From assembly GCA_963691705.1 (NCBI GenBank), contig OY829542.1, positions 25,158,579-25,222,578 on the forward strand: DNA of 64,000 nucleotides. Reading direction: 5' to 3'. This document shows positions 12,623 to 25,203 of this stretch, in pieces. The DNA comes from Viola odorata. Its lineage: Eukaryota; Streptophyta; Magnoliopsida; Malpighiales; Violaceae. The stretch's first letter is position 1. Each line of letters opens with the position of its first letter. The notes under the pieces were generated by a model. It was not told where the DNA came from. It did not search any database and worked only from the letters and a program-made list of their open reading frames with translations. The position numbers were made by a program, and so were the translations under genes.

Positions 12623-15018
12623 TTACAAGTCTGGAGGAGTTTGAGGTAACGGAGGAAGAACTTCCGGCTCTAGAGGAAGAGGAGCTTCATCTTCATCCGT
12701 ATCCTCATCATCAGAAGATGGAAGTCCAAATTCACTTTCATTAATCGCCTCAAGCCTTTTAATGACATAAGGCGCGATGGCGACCGCATTGAAGTTTGCT
12801 TCCCCGTAGTACTCCAAGAATCCATCCAAAAGTGCATCCATTGTCTTCTTCCGCTACTAGCCTATCTTTTTGGGAACTATTTCTAGGTTTGTTTTCTTCT
12901 CAGCGAGCTCTTAGTGGAGTACGGAAGACTTCTCTTTTTTAGCTCCCAGCTCAGATTGTAGTCTCTCATTGAGCTCCGACAGCTCTGACATTTTGGCTTT
13001 CCCAGTATCCCTCTCCTTCCGGGTTGCTACCAGTTCCACCCGGCAATCATCCAGTTCCATCTAGGTTTGCTCTTAAAGTCTGGAGACGCTAAGGGTTTCT
13101 TCCCGATAGCTTTTGTACTCATTCCTAGCTTGGGCATGCAACATCTTTTCTTTTTCCATATCACTAGTAACCTTCTCAAGTTTCTCAGCGTTGTACTCGA
13201 TCATGTATTGGATTTGACAGAGAGAAGTGAATATGTTGTTGCGCACTTGGGAATGTTGAGCACTAAGTGGCATGCTCTGAAAAATTTACCTATCTGACGG
13301 GACAGTTATCATCTCAGAGAAGAGTGAAGCCATCGGCATCTCCTGAGCACTCGGTTCCGGTAACCCCAAGGATGAGCATCCTTGATATCCTAAATCTCTT
13401 AAATTCAGCCGATGAGTCACCGCTCCATTGGGACCAAAGGATGACAGATTTGCGTAGAGGTCAAGGGATGGCCCTAAAATTCTACTATCGGAAGATGGAA
13501 AGGGATGAAGTATCGGGCCCAGAACAAAATGAAGCTGAATAGGAGAAGAAGGTACCGGGTGAGGAGGACTTGGTTGATTTTCAGGCGTCGTTGCTCCATC
13601 CAGGAAGTTGGTAGTGATTGGAGAAGCCGATAGAGGAGGGGAGGAGCTTGGAGCTAGAGTAGCTTTGGCCAGTGAGAAGGATTTAGGAGTTGGCTCCTGA
13701 GGGAATTTAGTAGGAATTTTTCCTAAGAGCTCATACACTAGAGGGCCTTCTTCTGATTCCACCACCAATTGCGAAAAATTTATCATGCCCATAGGAGCAA
13801 TCGGAAGAGGAATTTGAGTCCCGGCGGCTGAAGAGCTCTCTCCAACCCTCTTTCGTTTGTTGATCTTCTTGGAAACCCGCCTCAAGAACTCATACGGGTC
13901 CATATCATCAAATGAGGAAGAGGAAGAAGATGATCTAGAAGCTGGTCTTTCAAAGTCACCTGGATGATGACTTTCAGTATGGTGCACTTGAGCTTCAACC
14001 GCTTCAGCCGCTAACTCAACTTCTTGCTCAAAATCCGCATCTGAAATCTTAGTTGAGAGAGAATCGGGAGAAGAATCCTAAGCAACCAGAATATTCCTTG
14101 CTTGAGAAGTGGACGCCCCAATAATTTTCTTAGTAATCCCAGAAGTTCTCTTATTCTTAGCAGGAGGAGCCCTTGCTCGAGGAAGAGATGGCTCAACTCT
14201 CTCAGCTTTCTTGCACAATGATTCCATTAACCAATCGGGCGCTACTTCTGTAAAGATAGAAAACAACATTAGAGTTAGAAAAATTCGAAAGATGAAGTAA
14301 ACGGAAACTCACCAATTTGGCAATCCGATAATCGAATACCGGTAGCAAGATTCCTTGTATGGAAAGGCGTGTTGACTATCAACAACTTATTCACTTGGGG
14401 TCTCGCTTCTGCCGAATACCCAGTCGATTTCACCCAAACACTCTCAGTAATAACTCGATTGAATCCCGAGCCCCATTGGGGGGTCGGTAGCTCAATCACG
14501 AAGAAGCGATCTTTCCACCCATGTACGGAAGACTCTAACTTTCGGAAGTTCCACAAAAAAGACTGGACCGACTCGTCATCCCAGCGAGGAATAATGGTAA
14601 TCATGCTTCTCTGGTAATACAATTGAAAGAATATCCAGAATAAAGTAACAGACGGGAAAGGAATACCGTTCAACTCACAAATCCTAAGAAAAGCATATAT
14701 ACCAGACCAGGATTTTGGGGATATCTAAGCGGGATCTAGGTCAAAATGGTTTAGCATATTAGAGTTCATTGGATGAAGGGGAAGGCAAAAACTATATTGG
14801 AACATTTTGGTGTATAACACTCTCTGATTACCCCTCAAGGTGTTATTCAACCAAATATTGTCACCCGCTGCCTGAATACTATATTAGTCTAAAAAGGAAG
14901 CCCCAAAATTGTTTAGTTCTACCCATAACTCCCCAACATCAGTAATCACAGAGGGTGTCCTCTCTATTTCCTTCTCAGCTCGACCCTTCGATTTAATTTG
15001 AGGAACGGCGCGAGGCAT
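12623..15018 (-). pseudogene. Tat-retrotransposon antisense gene, copy 3 (spliced, stop-ridden)
   Basis: Starts at ATG 15018 (MPRAVPQIKSKG). Exon 1 is 15018-14313 (706 bp), with donor GTGAGT. A 65-bp intron ends TTTACAG, and exon 2 runs 14247-12623. Exon 1 carries the globular domain shared with the two ORFs at 51962 and 54807: 'RVLYTKMFQYSFCLPLHP', 'IIPRWDDES', 'GSGFNRVI'. Exon 2 is Ser/Pro/acidic, then coiled coil (MELDDCRVELVATRKE), and ends in an acidic tail (SSDDEDTDEDEAPLP). About seven in-frame stops are present, but exon 2 keeps one frame over its 1.6 kb with no frameshift. The domain recalls the 'putative gypsy type transposon' family. It would be antisense to a plus-strand Tat element whose 3' LTR lies at 15594. 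Confidence 0.75.
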
Positions 15019-15230
15019 GGTTATAGGTTGATTGACGGGATGAAGAAGCTAAATTCTCAAAATTAAAGGAGCAAGAAAGGTTAACAATAAGTACCTTGTA
15101 AAAATGGAGCAAAATGGAAGCCGGAGTCTGGTTGGAAGACACTTGAGAGAAGAAGGAAGGAGATTTGAGTATAGAGAGATGAAAAGCTTAATAGAAGGTA
15201 AAAGATTGAAACAAAAGGGGAAAAGAGCAG

Positions 15231-15236
15231 TTTATA
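15231..15236 (-). promoter_or_regulatory. TATA-like box of antisense gene copy 3
   Basis: Minus-strand TATAAA about 215 bp upstream of ATG 15018, between that ATG and the LTR. Confidence 0.35.
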
Positions 15237-15552
15237 GTCTAAGAATACCCCTTACCATATGGGCACCTTATCGGGGGACGACATGTGGCAAGTAGCCAAT
15301 AGGAATTTTACACGTGGCAAGGTGCAATTATTTTATTCTTTAACTCTTATGGGCCCAACTCTTTGAATTCAAACTGCAGCTTTTGCAGCATACGAGGCAT
15401 TGCTATATCTTTTTCAGTTCCCAACAAATCCTTTAATTGCGCTGATGAGAGAGCGCCACGTCACTCTGCCCATAGGAAGATAATTATTGTACCATAAGAG
15501 TTCATAAATGGCAGAGTTAACGGGATGTCGTGATAAAGAAAATGCCAATAGC

Positions 15553-15593
15553 AGCCCTTGGTAAACACTCGGGCTCGTTTTCGATTAGGCCTA
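15553..15593 (+). other. conserved 3' terminal block of Tat element
   Basis: 'CAGCCCTTGGTAAACACTCG' continuing into GGCTCGTTTTC lies directly before the LTR. The same block lies directly before the LTR of the minus element (49285-49327, reversed). It probably holds the 3' priming or packaging region. Confidence 0.6.
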
Positions 15594-16086
15594 TGATAAT
15601 ACAAACAACGTACCTCAAGGGCAATTACGACCTTTCATCACCAACGGGGGTCTCGATATATGTACCTCCTAGTATATACCCTCAATAGTAGCCAAGACTA
15701 CATATACCAGGTCCACTAGGTAAGTATATCACTAATACAACATGCTAGGGAAACTATCGGGTAAAGGGACAAGTACCGGTAATAGCTGGCCAAGCTCAAA
15801 CGACACGTGTCCAGGGTGACCCACAGGACGAGGCTATAAATACCCCCCTATCACCCCTTCATACACAGGCATGCATACACGCACGCGCGTACCAAAGCTC
15901 TGCCCAATTACATCGACCTTCCCGATAGTTCTCCCTCACTATTTATCTTCATCATGCTTACTAATTTAATGGTCGGAGCTTCTACGCCAAAGACCCCCTC
16001 TGATGTTTTCCAAGTGGCTTAAAAGCGGCGAGACAACCTACATCAACACACCAAATTACAACAGAGTCTTCACTCGATTATAATCA
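15594..16086 (+). mobile_element. Tat-lineage 3' LTR (about 493 bp)
   Basis: Runs from TGATAATACAAAC to ...TATAATCA, with TATAAATA at 15835. The start is recognised because the preceding conserved block also abuts the LTR at 49284. The termini match the LTR starting at 45885 (TGATAATAATACTCC ... CTTATCA). Only the antisense gene and this LTR of the element are recognised here. Confidence 0.65.
15835..15842 (+). promoter_or_regulatory. TATA box of Tat LTR
   Basis: TATAAATA followed by a C-run, same layout as at 46227. Confidence 0.55.
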
Positions 16087-18775
16087 CTTGTTTGACAACT
16101 CACGTTGCAGCAGTTTGTACTACCAAGACAAATTCCCTTGCCAGCAATCACGTGCATTAACCTCTACAGACAACAGCTCATGTGTAGGCTGTGCCACTCA
16201 ATGTGCCGTTGAAATTTTTGCTAGCCAACAAAAACACGTTTGCTGGATCCGATGTGAATCCGATCCGTTTACAAAGATACCATCGCACCTCAGCGGAATC
16301 CCAAGACACACCATCATAGATTGCTTCAATCAAGCAACTCTCCATATTCTATCTTAACATACGTTACTACTATCACTAATTATTATTTCTTTCTTTGATA
16401 AAAGAAAGCTAAAAAGTTAAATTAAACTAATACACAAATACTATTATTAATCATATCTTCTCAATAATAAAAAATAAATTAGTACAGTTAAATAAAATAT
16501 CAAATATGATGAAATAATAAATCGTCATTCAAATCAAGATAGATCAACAATTTTTCTCTTATATGCAATAAATCAAATAAAATAAAGATAAATTTTGAAT
16601 TTAAAATAAAATAAAATTTTAAAAACATCATTTAATTTGAAACATGACTATAATTTAAAAAAACACTATATGATATTTAAACGTTTTTCTACAAAAAGAA
16701 AAGAGATTTTTTCTCTTCAAATCAATCTCTCTCACAAAAGTAAAATAAAATAAATCACGTGGTCATTGTGTAAGCCGTGCTATTGAAATTTGATGGAAAC
16801 AAAACCACGTTTCGCTGAATCTGACACTTCACCTAACAAATTGGGATATACTACTAGTACTATCAGATCATCCCATCCCATGTGAATCTCATTAGTATAT
16901 GGAGAAAAAATATTAAGTAGTTGTTAGATCGCCAGTACAGTCATTCAAAAATATATAAATTATATTATTAATTTATTTTTTAAAATTGAATATATTCAAA
17001 TTTAATTAAATTAAAATTAAAATTGAATAAGTGCATCTTGTTAGGAACTACCCAATAATTTCTGGCTCATCGGAATCCCAAGATAGCATAGTGTTTTTGT
17101 TTTATCTAACAGCTTATCTCTTAGATTCCGACGAAAAAACTGAATTTTGTAATTGAAATTGTGGAATCAATAATTATTAATTACCTTCTTTTCGGACAAC
17201 CCTCCCAAGTCCCAAGCCACGCAAGCTCCAACACATAATTAACACTGGCCATGATGTTAATAAGTGATCTTTCTAAAAAAGAAAATTAAATTTATTAAAA
17301 ACTATATAGTTTTAAATATCTTCCACTTCGACTCTTATAATATTAAACTTTATAAATTTCTAAATGGTTAAAAAATCTGAGAAAATGATAAGAGATTGCA
17401 AAATGTTTTGAAAATCCGAGAAAAATATATAACAAATAAGATAGTGTCTACATCACTAAAAAAAATTAAAGATATTAATTAATAAAATAAGAAAAAAATT
17501 CAAAAAAAGTAAACCTTGTCTTATTATCATAGGCCCTACCATATTTGCTACATTTTCAATCAATTTTCATTAAGAAAAAATGCAATTGTTTACCATTTGC
17601 TTGAAATTTTAACCATAAGAATTTTAAAAAAACTATAGGATTCATATTGAATGTTGTAAAATTATTGAGCTCGTAGTGAGAAATATTAGAAACCATACGG
17701 TTTATCAAATTTATCCTTTATTATATGTTTTAATAAAGTATGTACCTCATTTTAAAGTAATTTTAGTACATATTTTTACAATATATCATAGTACTTTTAA
17801 TCGCTAACTCCATTTGAATTATTTTTATTTAACAGTATTACACTAATATTGTAAAATTATGTAATATACTTCCAATGTATCCATGTTCTTCCCTCGACAT
17901 AAGTTCTTCTATTATATGAGGCTTATATATACAATATAGATGATGGGACTAAAAAAAACTATTGGGCTAGTTGTGTTTATTAGTACTATATATAGTGTAT
18001 ACCTAAATTTAAAGGTAAGGTATTGATGAAAGATTTTATAATTTCTAAAATCTTTCACCTTTGTCTACATACTGTTAGAATTTATAATTTCAACCTTGCA
18101 ATTTAAAAAAAATATTCAATCTTTTTACCTTTTTAAGAGTTATAAATGTTAAAAAATTGCAAAAAATATAAAAGTCGAAGAAAAAACATAACAAATGGTA
18201 TGTTGATATTGAAGAAATTATTTTGTGAGAAAAATGGTAAAATGTTATAAAACTGAAACAATTCAAAATAAATTGTAAAAACTATGGAAATAATTTTTTA
18301 TTATTAGTGTAGGCCTTACCATAATTATTACATGCTTTTTTCAATTTTTATAATATCATTTTAATTAATTCTTATTGGAATTTCAGTAAGAAAATGGTTA
18401 ATTTCTTTGACTAATCATTTAATTGTTAACATAATTTTTTTTAAAGGATAGGTTATTTTTAAATTTCTCGTATTGGTCCTTAATTTTTTTTCAATTTTTA
18501 CTAATTTGTTACATTTGCCCCCTAATTTTTTTAAATTTTATATAATGACCCTTAAAGTTTTAATTATTTTTTGGTTAATCTATTTATTTAGACCATTTAA
18601 AAAAGTTAGCATCATATTTTGACCATAATTTTTTGATTTTATTATATAACCTTTATAGTTTTGATCTTTTAAAATTAATTTATCATATTTACTTACCAAA
18701 AAAAAATCAATGGCATTTAGACCTTGAAAAAGATTACTGTCATATATGAAAATCTTCCTAGCTTTCCCCTAAAAT
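16087..18775. other. AT-rich intergenic DNA
   Basis: No gene seen. Segments near 16140-16340 and 16750-16900 are diverged direct copies (shared words CACGTG, GCCGTG, TTGAAATTT, CCACGTTT), suggesting an old duplication. An 89-codon frame at 16088-16357 lacks protein-like features. Confidence 0.5.
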
Positions 18776-19463
18776 TAGGGATGGCAAATGGGCGGGTATG
18801 GGCGAGTATGGGTATATTAAAACGGGTATGGACGGGTATGGATAAATATCATACTCATACTCGCAACTAAATATCCATTATTATCCATACCCAATATGCC
18901 CAATACCCAATTGGGTATGTAATGGATATCCAATTACACTTACTTATTTATTATTTAACTTAATAAAATTATTTTACCAAATTATTTTATTTTTTTATAA
19001 TTAAGTAAAAATTTACTATAATTTTATTTTATTTATATTATTTTTTTATAACATCATATTTCATAAAATCCATTTATAAAAAAATTACGAAAAATATGAA
19101 AAGTGGATGTGTATTTACTCATCTTGAGATAAAAATTATGTTTTTATAATTTTTAATTTATTTTGTTAAAAGTATTAAGAAAGAAGATTGAATTTTTATT
19201 ATGAAAGAAAAATTAAAAAATTGAGAGAGGAAAAAGTAGAGAGACAAAACTAAGGAAAAAAAAATCTTGGGAAATTGAAAAAAATGCGGATATTTTGCGG
19301 GTATTGTGTGGGTACCATACTCAATTATACCCGCAATTATAAATGCGGGTATTATTCATACTCAAATTGTACCCGTTTGAGCGGGTAATTATTCGTAATT
19401 ACCTGCTCAAATGGATATAATTATGAGCGAGTATGCGAGTATGGGTATCCATTGTCATCCCTA
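18776..19463. mobile_element. non-autonomous hAT element (688 bp)
   Basis: The termini are inverted: TAGGGATGGCAAATGGGCGG on the left, and on the complement of the right end TAGGGATGACAATGGATACC. Subterminal arms are rich in 'CGGGTATGG'. The flanking 8-mers CCTAAAAT and CTTAAAAC agree at 6 of 8 positions, as expected for an aged hAT target duplication. No ORF inside. Confidence 0.85.
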
Positions 19464-21271
19464 CTTAAAACCACATTGCAAAAACAAATTTGCGCGTTAT
19501 CACGTGCAGTAACCTCCAACTTTGTGTAATCGGAGGAATTATTAGGTCATTTTTAAACCACTTAATTTATAGCTCATCCACTTATAAAAAATATAAAACT
19601 TATTATTAATTTATTTTTAAAAAATTAAGTAAGGTTTATATATTTAAATTTGTTCCAATTAAAATTGAGTAGGTGAAACATAATAGGTGATTCAGGATCG
19701 TCCTCTGTAGTGCGGTACATTCCTCGTGCAATTGTGGGTCAACCTGCCATTGTAATTTGGTAGGAAAAGCGGAAAAGCAAAAAGACACGTTGGCCTTCTT
19801 TTTCTATATAATCTTCAACCAAATCCTAAGAGGAGATGGTAATCAAAATGGTAACTGATTCACCGTGCTCTTTTTACATGAGTTAGTATGAAATTTAAAA
19901 TTTGTAAGATTTATTAGTATGTATTATATCATATTAAAAAATATATAAATTAATTAGTTAAAGTATAATTTTATATACATAATTATTATTTTTATATATA
20001 TTATTCAGACTCTGATATCTCATATCCTCACTGAATTAAACTAATCTAAATTTAAAGTTTGTGTGATCTTTGCTGGCAGTCCATCTCTCAAGAGTTCATA
20101 AGTTATGAATCATAAGTGATATTATTGATTGTCACTGTCCGATACACTCTTCAATAATATATATATATATTATATTTTAATTTTTTTATTAACCGAGGTA
20201 GGAAAAGGTATCCGGGTACAAGAAAAAAATGTTATTTAAAGTAGATTATATTCCTGGAGTAGGTAACCTGAATATTATTGTTCTATAAACCCATTTTCAA
20301 CTTCTAAAAATAATTTAAAAAGTTTGTGTAGTTGATGTTAATTAATTTTAAATAAATCGATATACAATATATTTGTTTAATCCGTTGTATTATATCTCAT
20401 ATCATACATGCTGATACTAAAATTGAAATATAAAACATGTTGTAATATTTTAGTTTCTATCTCGATCTATATCGATTATACAGTCTTTATCAATAAAATA
20501 TTATCCCAATACAAAAAAAGATATTGTAAAATTTGTTGAATTTTGTACATTTTTATATAATATATTTTAAAAAATAGAACATCAAAACGTCATCCGAGAC
20601 TAATACTTTAACCTATTGAGGACCAATTTAAGACACTCAAATACGAGATTGACTATTGAGTAACTTCACAAACTCACAATATTTTTGGTTATCAAAGCCT
20701 GTAGAAATAATGTACAATGGTTGTTATCAAGTGATCAAGTAATAAAAACTTGTCTGCCATTTATAAATTTTTTAAAAGAGTTATCATCTTAACCAACAAT
20801 AACAATGCTTGAATGAACTTAATTCTCTATCTTAATAAAATATGCAACATTGGTGTTAAGTATTGATACTGAAACACGGAGCACTACTAAAGTTCGTATT
20901 TTTTGAATTTGAAACTTTTAAGAGAAAATAAGAATACATCATAACAATAATAGAATAGAATTTTATTCTCGGACTTCAAAATTAAAGAAACAAGAGCTGG
21001 GCTTACATTTTCTTCTGAAGACCATTAAATAGAAAAATAAAATAACTTAGAATTACAATACATTGAAAGATAATTCAAAGCAAAGACGGAGACAAACAAA
21101 TGAGATAGTACAATAATTATGAACTGTGGCAAATGATAGGACAAGGCAATTGAGATTGAATGATCAGCAACCATCTTGACCCATATGTGATTGGATTTTT
21201 ATTTCTGCAGACACCTTCACTCACCAAGCGAATTAAGAATCCTGTAGCTTAAACATATATGGATTGGATGA
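19464..21271. other. AT-rich intergenic DNA and 3' flank of host gene
   Basis: No gene seen. A short TA run lies near 20158. The last few hundred bases (about 20930-21271) probably include the 3' untranslated region of the minus-strand host gene; no clear polyadenylation signal was assigned. Confidence 0.5.
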
Positions 21272-23991
21272 TCAGGCTTTCATGGCAACACCTGCACTGT
21301 CCGCAGCGTTCGCAGAATACCGGGATTCAAGATCATACCAAGACTCCAGATTGATCAAATCGTTGAACTCTTCGAAAGTGGTCAATTTGTGGAGGTCTTC
21401 CCTGGTAGTACCCTTGTCCTTGAGGATTTGGAGGACATCAACCAAAGCGCGGGCAGAGGAATAAAGAGAGGTTAGAGGGTACACAACCATATGGAACCCC
21501 ATTTCCTTTAACTCCTCTGGAGTGTGAAGAGGGGTTTTCCCACCTTCAATCAAGTTACAGACCCTGAAACCCCTAGTCCTTCGCCCGATCTCCTTCAGCT
21601 CATCGTCATTCCTTGGAGCCTCCACAAAGCATGCATCAGCTCCAGCCTGCAGAGTTCATTCCAATTACATACATCAGGGTTGGTTCGGTGGCGAGGGGTT
21701 AGCAGGACATAAATTAGGTAAGGAACTTACATCCATGTATAGATTGGCTCGTGAAATGGCATCGTTAAGACCGTGCCTGTCTGATGTTGCCCGCGCATCA
21801 GTCCTGGCTACAAGGAAGAAATCAGCATCCCCAATCGCATCCCTGGCCGCAGCTATTTTCACAGCATGCTCGTCTGCAGGTATAACCTGCTTTCCGCGCA
21901 TGTGTCCTGCAATTGGCATCGTTTTCAACTCATCATCAGCACTGATATATACGGCAGAAAAACATAAGACCACTGATGAAACAACTATCAGTTAACACTC
22001 TTACCGCACTTCTTTGGCCATGCTTGATCCTGAAAATAAATTCATTTTCAATTGGTTAGGGCAGACTTTTATGATTAATTTTGTATAAATTGATGTATCG
22101 AATTAAACAGAACAAACAAGAGTTAACTCAGAAATAGACCTCTAGAAAGCAGCCAGAAGCACCAGAAGCAATCAAATCCTTGATGGTCCTGTGCACATTT
22201 AGAGCACTGCCACCACCAGTATCTGTAACCATCAAATCCATCACAAATTAAGTAATTTTAACTTAGGATTAAGCTCAGATACTGTTTTCTTTTACTGCAT
22301 CTGACATTAAAACCTATAATCTTTTGAAAGAAACAAGAAATTTACTAATCTCATGATTACAATTCAACTTATCATGTCGCTTATAAAAAAAAAAGAAAAA
22401 AAACTCATTATGTCACTTGACTTATCAGATATTCAGAACAACTAAATATCAACTTATCATATTGCTTTTAAAAGAAAAAGAAAAAAACTCATCATATGAC
22501 TTGACTTATCAGAGATTCAGGACAAATAAATATCAACTTATCATGTCGCTTTTAAAAAAAAAGACAAAAAACTCATCATGTCACTTGACTTATCAGAGAT
22601 TCAGAACAGTAAATATCAACTTATCATGTCGCTTATAAAAAAAAAAGAAAAAAAACTCATCATGTAACTTGGACTTATCAGAAATTCAGAATAACTAAAT
22701 ATCAATTTATCATGTCGCTTATAAAAAGAGAAAAAAAAAACTCATCATATCACTTGATTTATAAGAGATTCAGAACAACTAAATATCAACTTATAATGTC
22801 GCTTATAAAAAAAAAAAAAAAAACTCATCATATCACTTGATTTATCAGAGATTAAAAACAACTAAATATCAACTTATCACATAATTAAATCACCATTAAA
22901 TCACCATTGCAGATCCAAAGGTCAATAAGCATGCTTAGTAAAAAAAATATTAATAGAATTTCCCATACGGATTGAAATTTCATTTCCTCTCCATCTGTAT
23001 AAAAAAAAAAAACTGCACAATGGAAAGCGACAGCCGACAGCTCTTAAAAAAGACACACTAACCAAATAAAAAAATATTTAATTCGACATTGACAAGAGTA
23101 ATTGTTCTTCACTATTTCACCCACTATCTCTCTCCCTCTCACAGCCTCACAATTATCATTATCTTCACTTATCATAATCCTCTACTTGACCACACAAAAG
23201 AAGAAGAAGCTAAAAATAAAATCACGACATATTTTAGAGAAACAAAAAATTGAAAGATAAAAGTAAATATGTTTTCAATGGTAGTAATGGGGATGTTTGG
23301 CATGAACACAAGTGGTATCCACGAACCAGCATCAACAATCATGGGGACGGCAGGGGCAGTGTGGCATATTGTCTTGGCAGCAGCAGCCATTTCCGGAGGC
23401 CTAATTAGAGAAAAACCATCATAAAAAATTAATATACTATAATTATTAGTAGAATTAAGTAAATAATATACCATATTTGCATAAAGATGTTGAACATTTA
23501 ATTCCGTACGTATACCCAACTTGTGGTGTTAATATATTACTATGTTCATTAGTTTGGGTCCATTTAGCATCAATTTGGTACCTAAATAATTTGTGTCATG
23601 TATATATTTATTACAAACACAACAATGACGTATATGTAAATTAAAATAAATTAGCGAGTATATGTCGTAAATTAAGACAGAGAGCGTGGTAGTATAACAA
23701 TAAAACGTACGTGAGCAAACCCATGTCCGGTTTCCCGATGTAGGAAGCGGCGACTCCATAGCCGGAGACGAAGCTGGCTTTGAAGCCAGTTTTCTGGATG
23801 ATGGAAGCGCTGAGAGCGTCGTAGCAGCCGGGCATGAGCACGATCCCTTCGTCCTCAATCACTTTCTGCATCCGGGTTGTCGCGGTGGACTGCATCCTCA
23901 CCGTTAATGTTTGGTACAATGAGTTCAACCTCATTTGAGAGCTGCGTGAGCTAGAAGCAGCAGCTTTCAGAGCAGCTACAGCCATTGCCAT
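21272..23991 (-). CDS. isocitrate lyase/PEP mutase superfamily enzyme (CPEP phosphonomutase-like), 6 exons, 337 aa
   Basis: Exons on the minus strand: 23991-23711, 23400-23327, 22222-22140, 22029-22005, 21906-21731, 21646-21272. They total 1014 bp, in frame, with stop at 21272. All introns are GT-AG; donors GTTCGT and GTCTAT are weak. Residues 1-40 are Ala/Ser/Arg-rich, like an organelle transit peptide. The TIM-barrel follows: MPGCYDALSA, SGYGVAASYIGKPDMG, Mg-binding VDADTGGG (D117/D119), FLEDQAWPKKCGH with the catalytic-type Cys154, ARTDARA, FVEAP (about 220-224). Family members cleave or rearrange C-C or C-P bonds of 2-oxo/dicarboxylic acids. Plant relatives include carnation petal death protein (oxaloacetate/dimethylmalate lyase); the exact substrate here is inferred only. 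Exon 4 is a 25-bp microexon encoding the start of the catalytic loop. This is the only intact host gene seen. Confidence 0.93.
22370..22877. repeat. intronic minisatellite, six copies of about 84 bp
   Basis: Lies inside intron 2 (22223-23326) of the enzyme gene. Each unit begins near ATCATGTCGCTTATAAAA, has an A-rich run, then ACTCATCATGTCACTTGA and AACTAAATATCAACTT. Units start near 22370, 22457, 22541, 22623, 22708 and 22792 and differ by point changes and A-run length. Confidence 0.9.
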
Positions 23992-24099
23992 GATTATGAA
24001 GAATTGGATGTTTGGAAAAGAAAGATGGGGATTTAGGAAGGAGCTTTAGGTTTGAGTTTTTGCCTAGTTTGCCTTGGAAAGAGCTACTGGTTACAGCCC

Positions 24100-24107
24100 T
24101 ATTTATA
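24100..24107 (-). promoter_or_regulatory. TATA box of host enzyme gene
   Basis: Minus-strand TATAAATA about 110 bp upstream of ATG 23991, a typical distance for a plant promoter with a 5' leader of roughly 80 bp. Confidence 0.7.
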
Positions 24108-24403
24108 TGCAACCCGCGCAGCAACTAACCGTAGCTCTTAGAGTACTCCTGTAATAGTAGAGTGTGGATAATAATTGTTTTCCGGCACGAAATTTCTTTG
24201 CGTGTAAAACAAAAACAAGGAAATTTCCACAATTCATTTTAATTGGATTTATCAAGTAGTGTGATAAGCATGCATTTTTTCTTTTTTTTGCCTCAATCAA
24301 CCGTAGTACGTACTAGTACTACGTCTTGTTTGTTGGGATTAAAACACTCGAGTCCCATTGATCGGGTAGTTTCTTTTTCTTTTTTCTTTAAATTTAACAC
24401 CTA

Positions 24404-24446
24404 CTCCCTCCCTCCGTTTGAAGGGAGGGTACAAATTTTTTCTTTA

Positions 24447-24489
<43 letters not shown>

Positions 24490-24676
24490 GTAAAAGTGTT
24501 GTCAATTTGTATGTAGCTCATAATTTTTTTTTATTTTTTTATTCAAATTCTGACCTACCACAAAATAATTTTTTACTTATAAGTGAAACCAAAAATACAT
24601 TAATTAGACTAAAACGTCCATTATTTATAGACAAAATTTTAGACTGCAAATATGCATTAATTATAAACTGAGGGAG
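24404..24676. mobile_element. Stowaway-like MITE (273 bp)
   Basis: The left end CTCCCTCCCTCCGTTTG and the complement of the right end CTCCCTCAGTTTATAA are the typical Stowaway (Tc1/mariner) termini. It is flanked by TA on both sides (24402-24403, 24677-24678). An AT microsatellite lies at 24455-24486. It sits about 300 bp upstream of the host gene promoter. Confidence 0.85.
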
Positions 24677-25203
24677 TACCACTTATGTACTAATTTCAAT
24701 AAGTTTAGTCCTTGAGTTAAAGAAAATAGAGGATAGAAGCTAAATTACCCCCTTACTTAATTTTTTAAATTAGTCACCCTTATACTAATTCTTACTTGTT
24801 CGTTTTGACTTTTGCTGCTGTATTTCTCACTTTTGTGAGCTTCCTCCTCTAAATAAAATGATTTGGTTTATAGAATGAGTGAAATTCGAATATGTTCTTT
24901 AATAAGACTATTAAATTGTATTTTCATAATTTTTGAGAAAATGACCCAAAAAAACGCATCTTAAAAGAATAAGGTAAATAATCTCATGGAACGTTTGTTG
25001 GGTAGCAAATTGAATGTTTCAATTACTAATATTTAGGACTTTCAGGTTTTTAAAATCATGTTGTTGGTACTCCAATTTAAGTATTTTCTACAATTTAATC
25101 AATAATCCATGGCAAGTTTTTTTTCGAATTTCAATCAAATATTTCTCTTACAAAATATTAAAACATAGTTTGGACCCATCCAAATGAGCCCCAAAGTCCC
25201 ACC
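24677..25203. other. intergenic DNA
   Basis: AT-rich; no gene or repeat recognised. Confidence 0.6.

Noticed and set aside
16088..16357. 89-codon Cys-rich frame just right of the Tat LTR
   Set aside because: No signal peptide, no family pattern, and the sequence is a diverged duplicate of non-coding DNA at 16750-16900.
22370..22877. CRISPR-like array
   Set aside because: The units are contiguous tandem copies with no unique spacers, in a plant intron.
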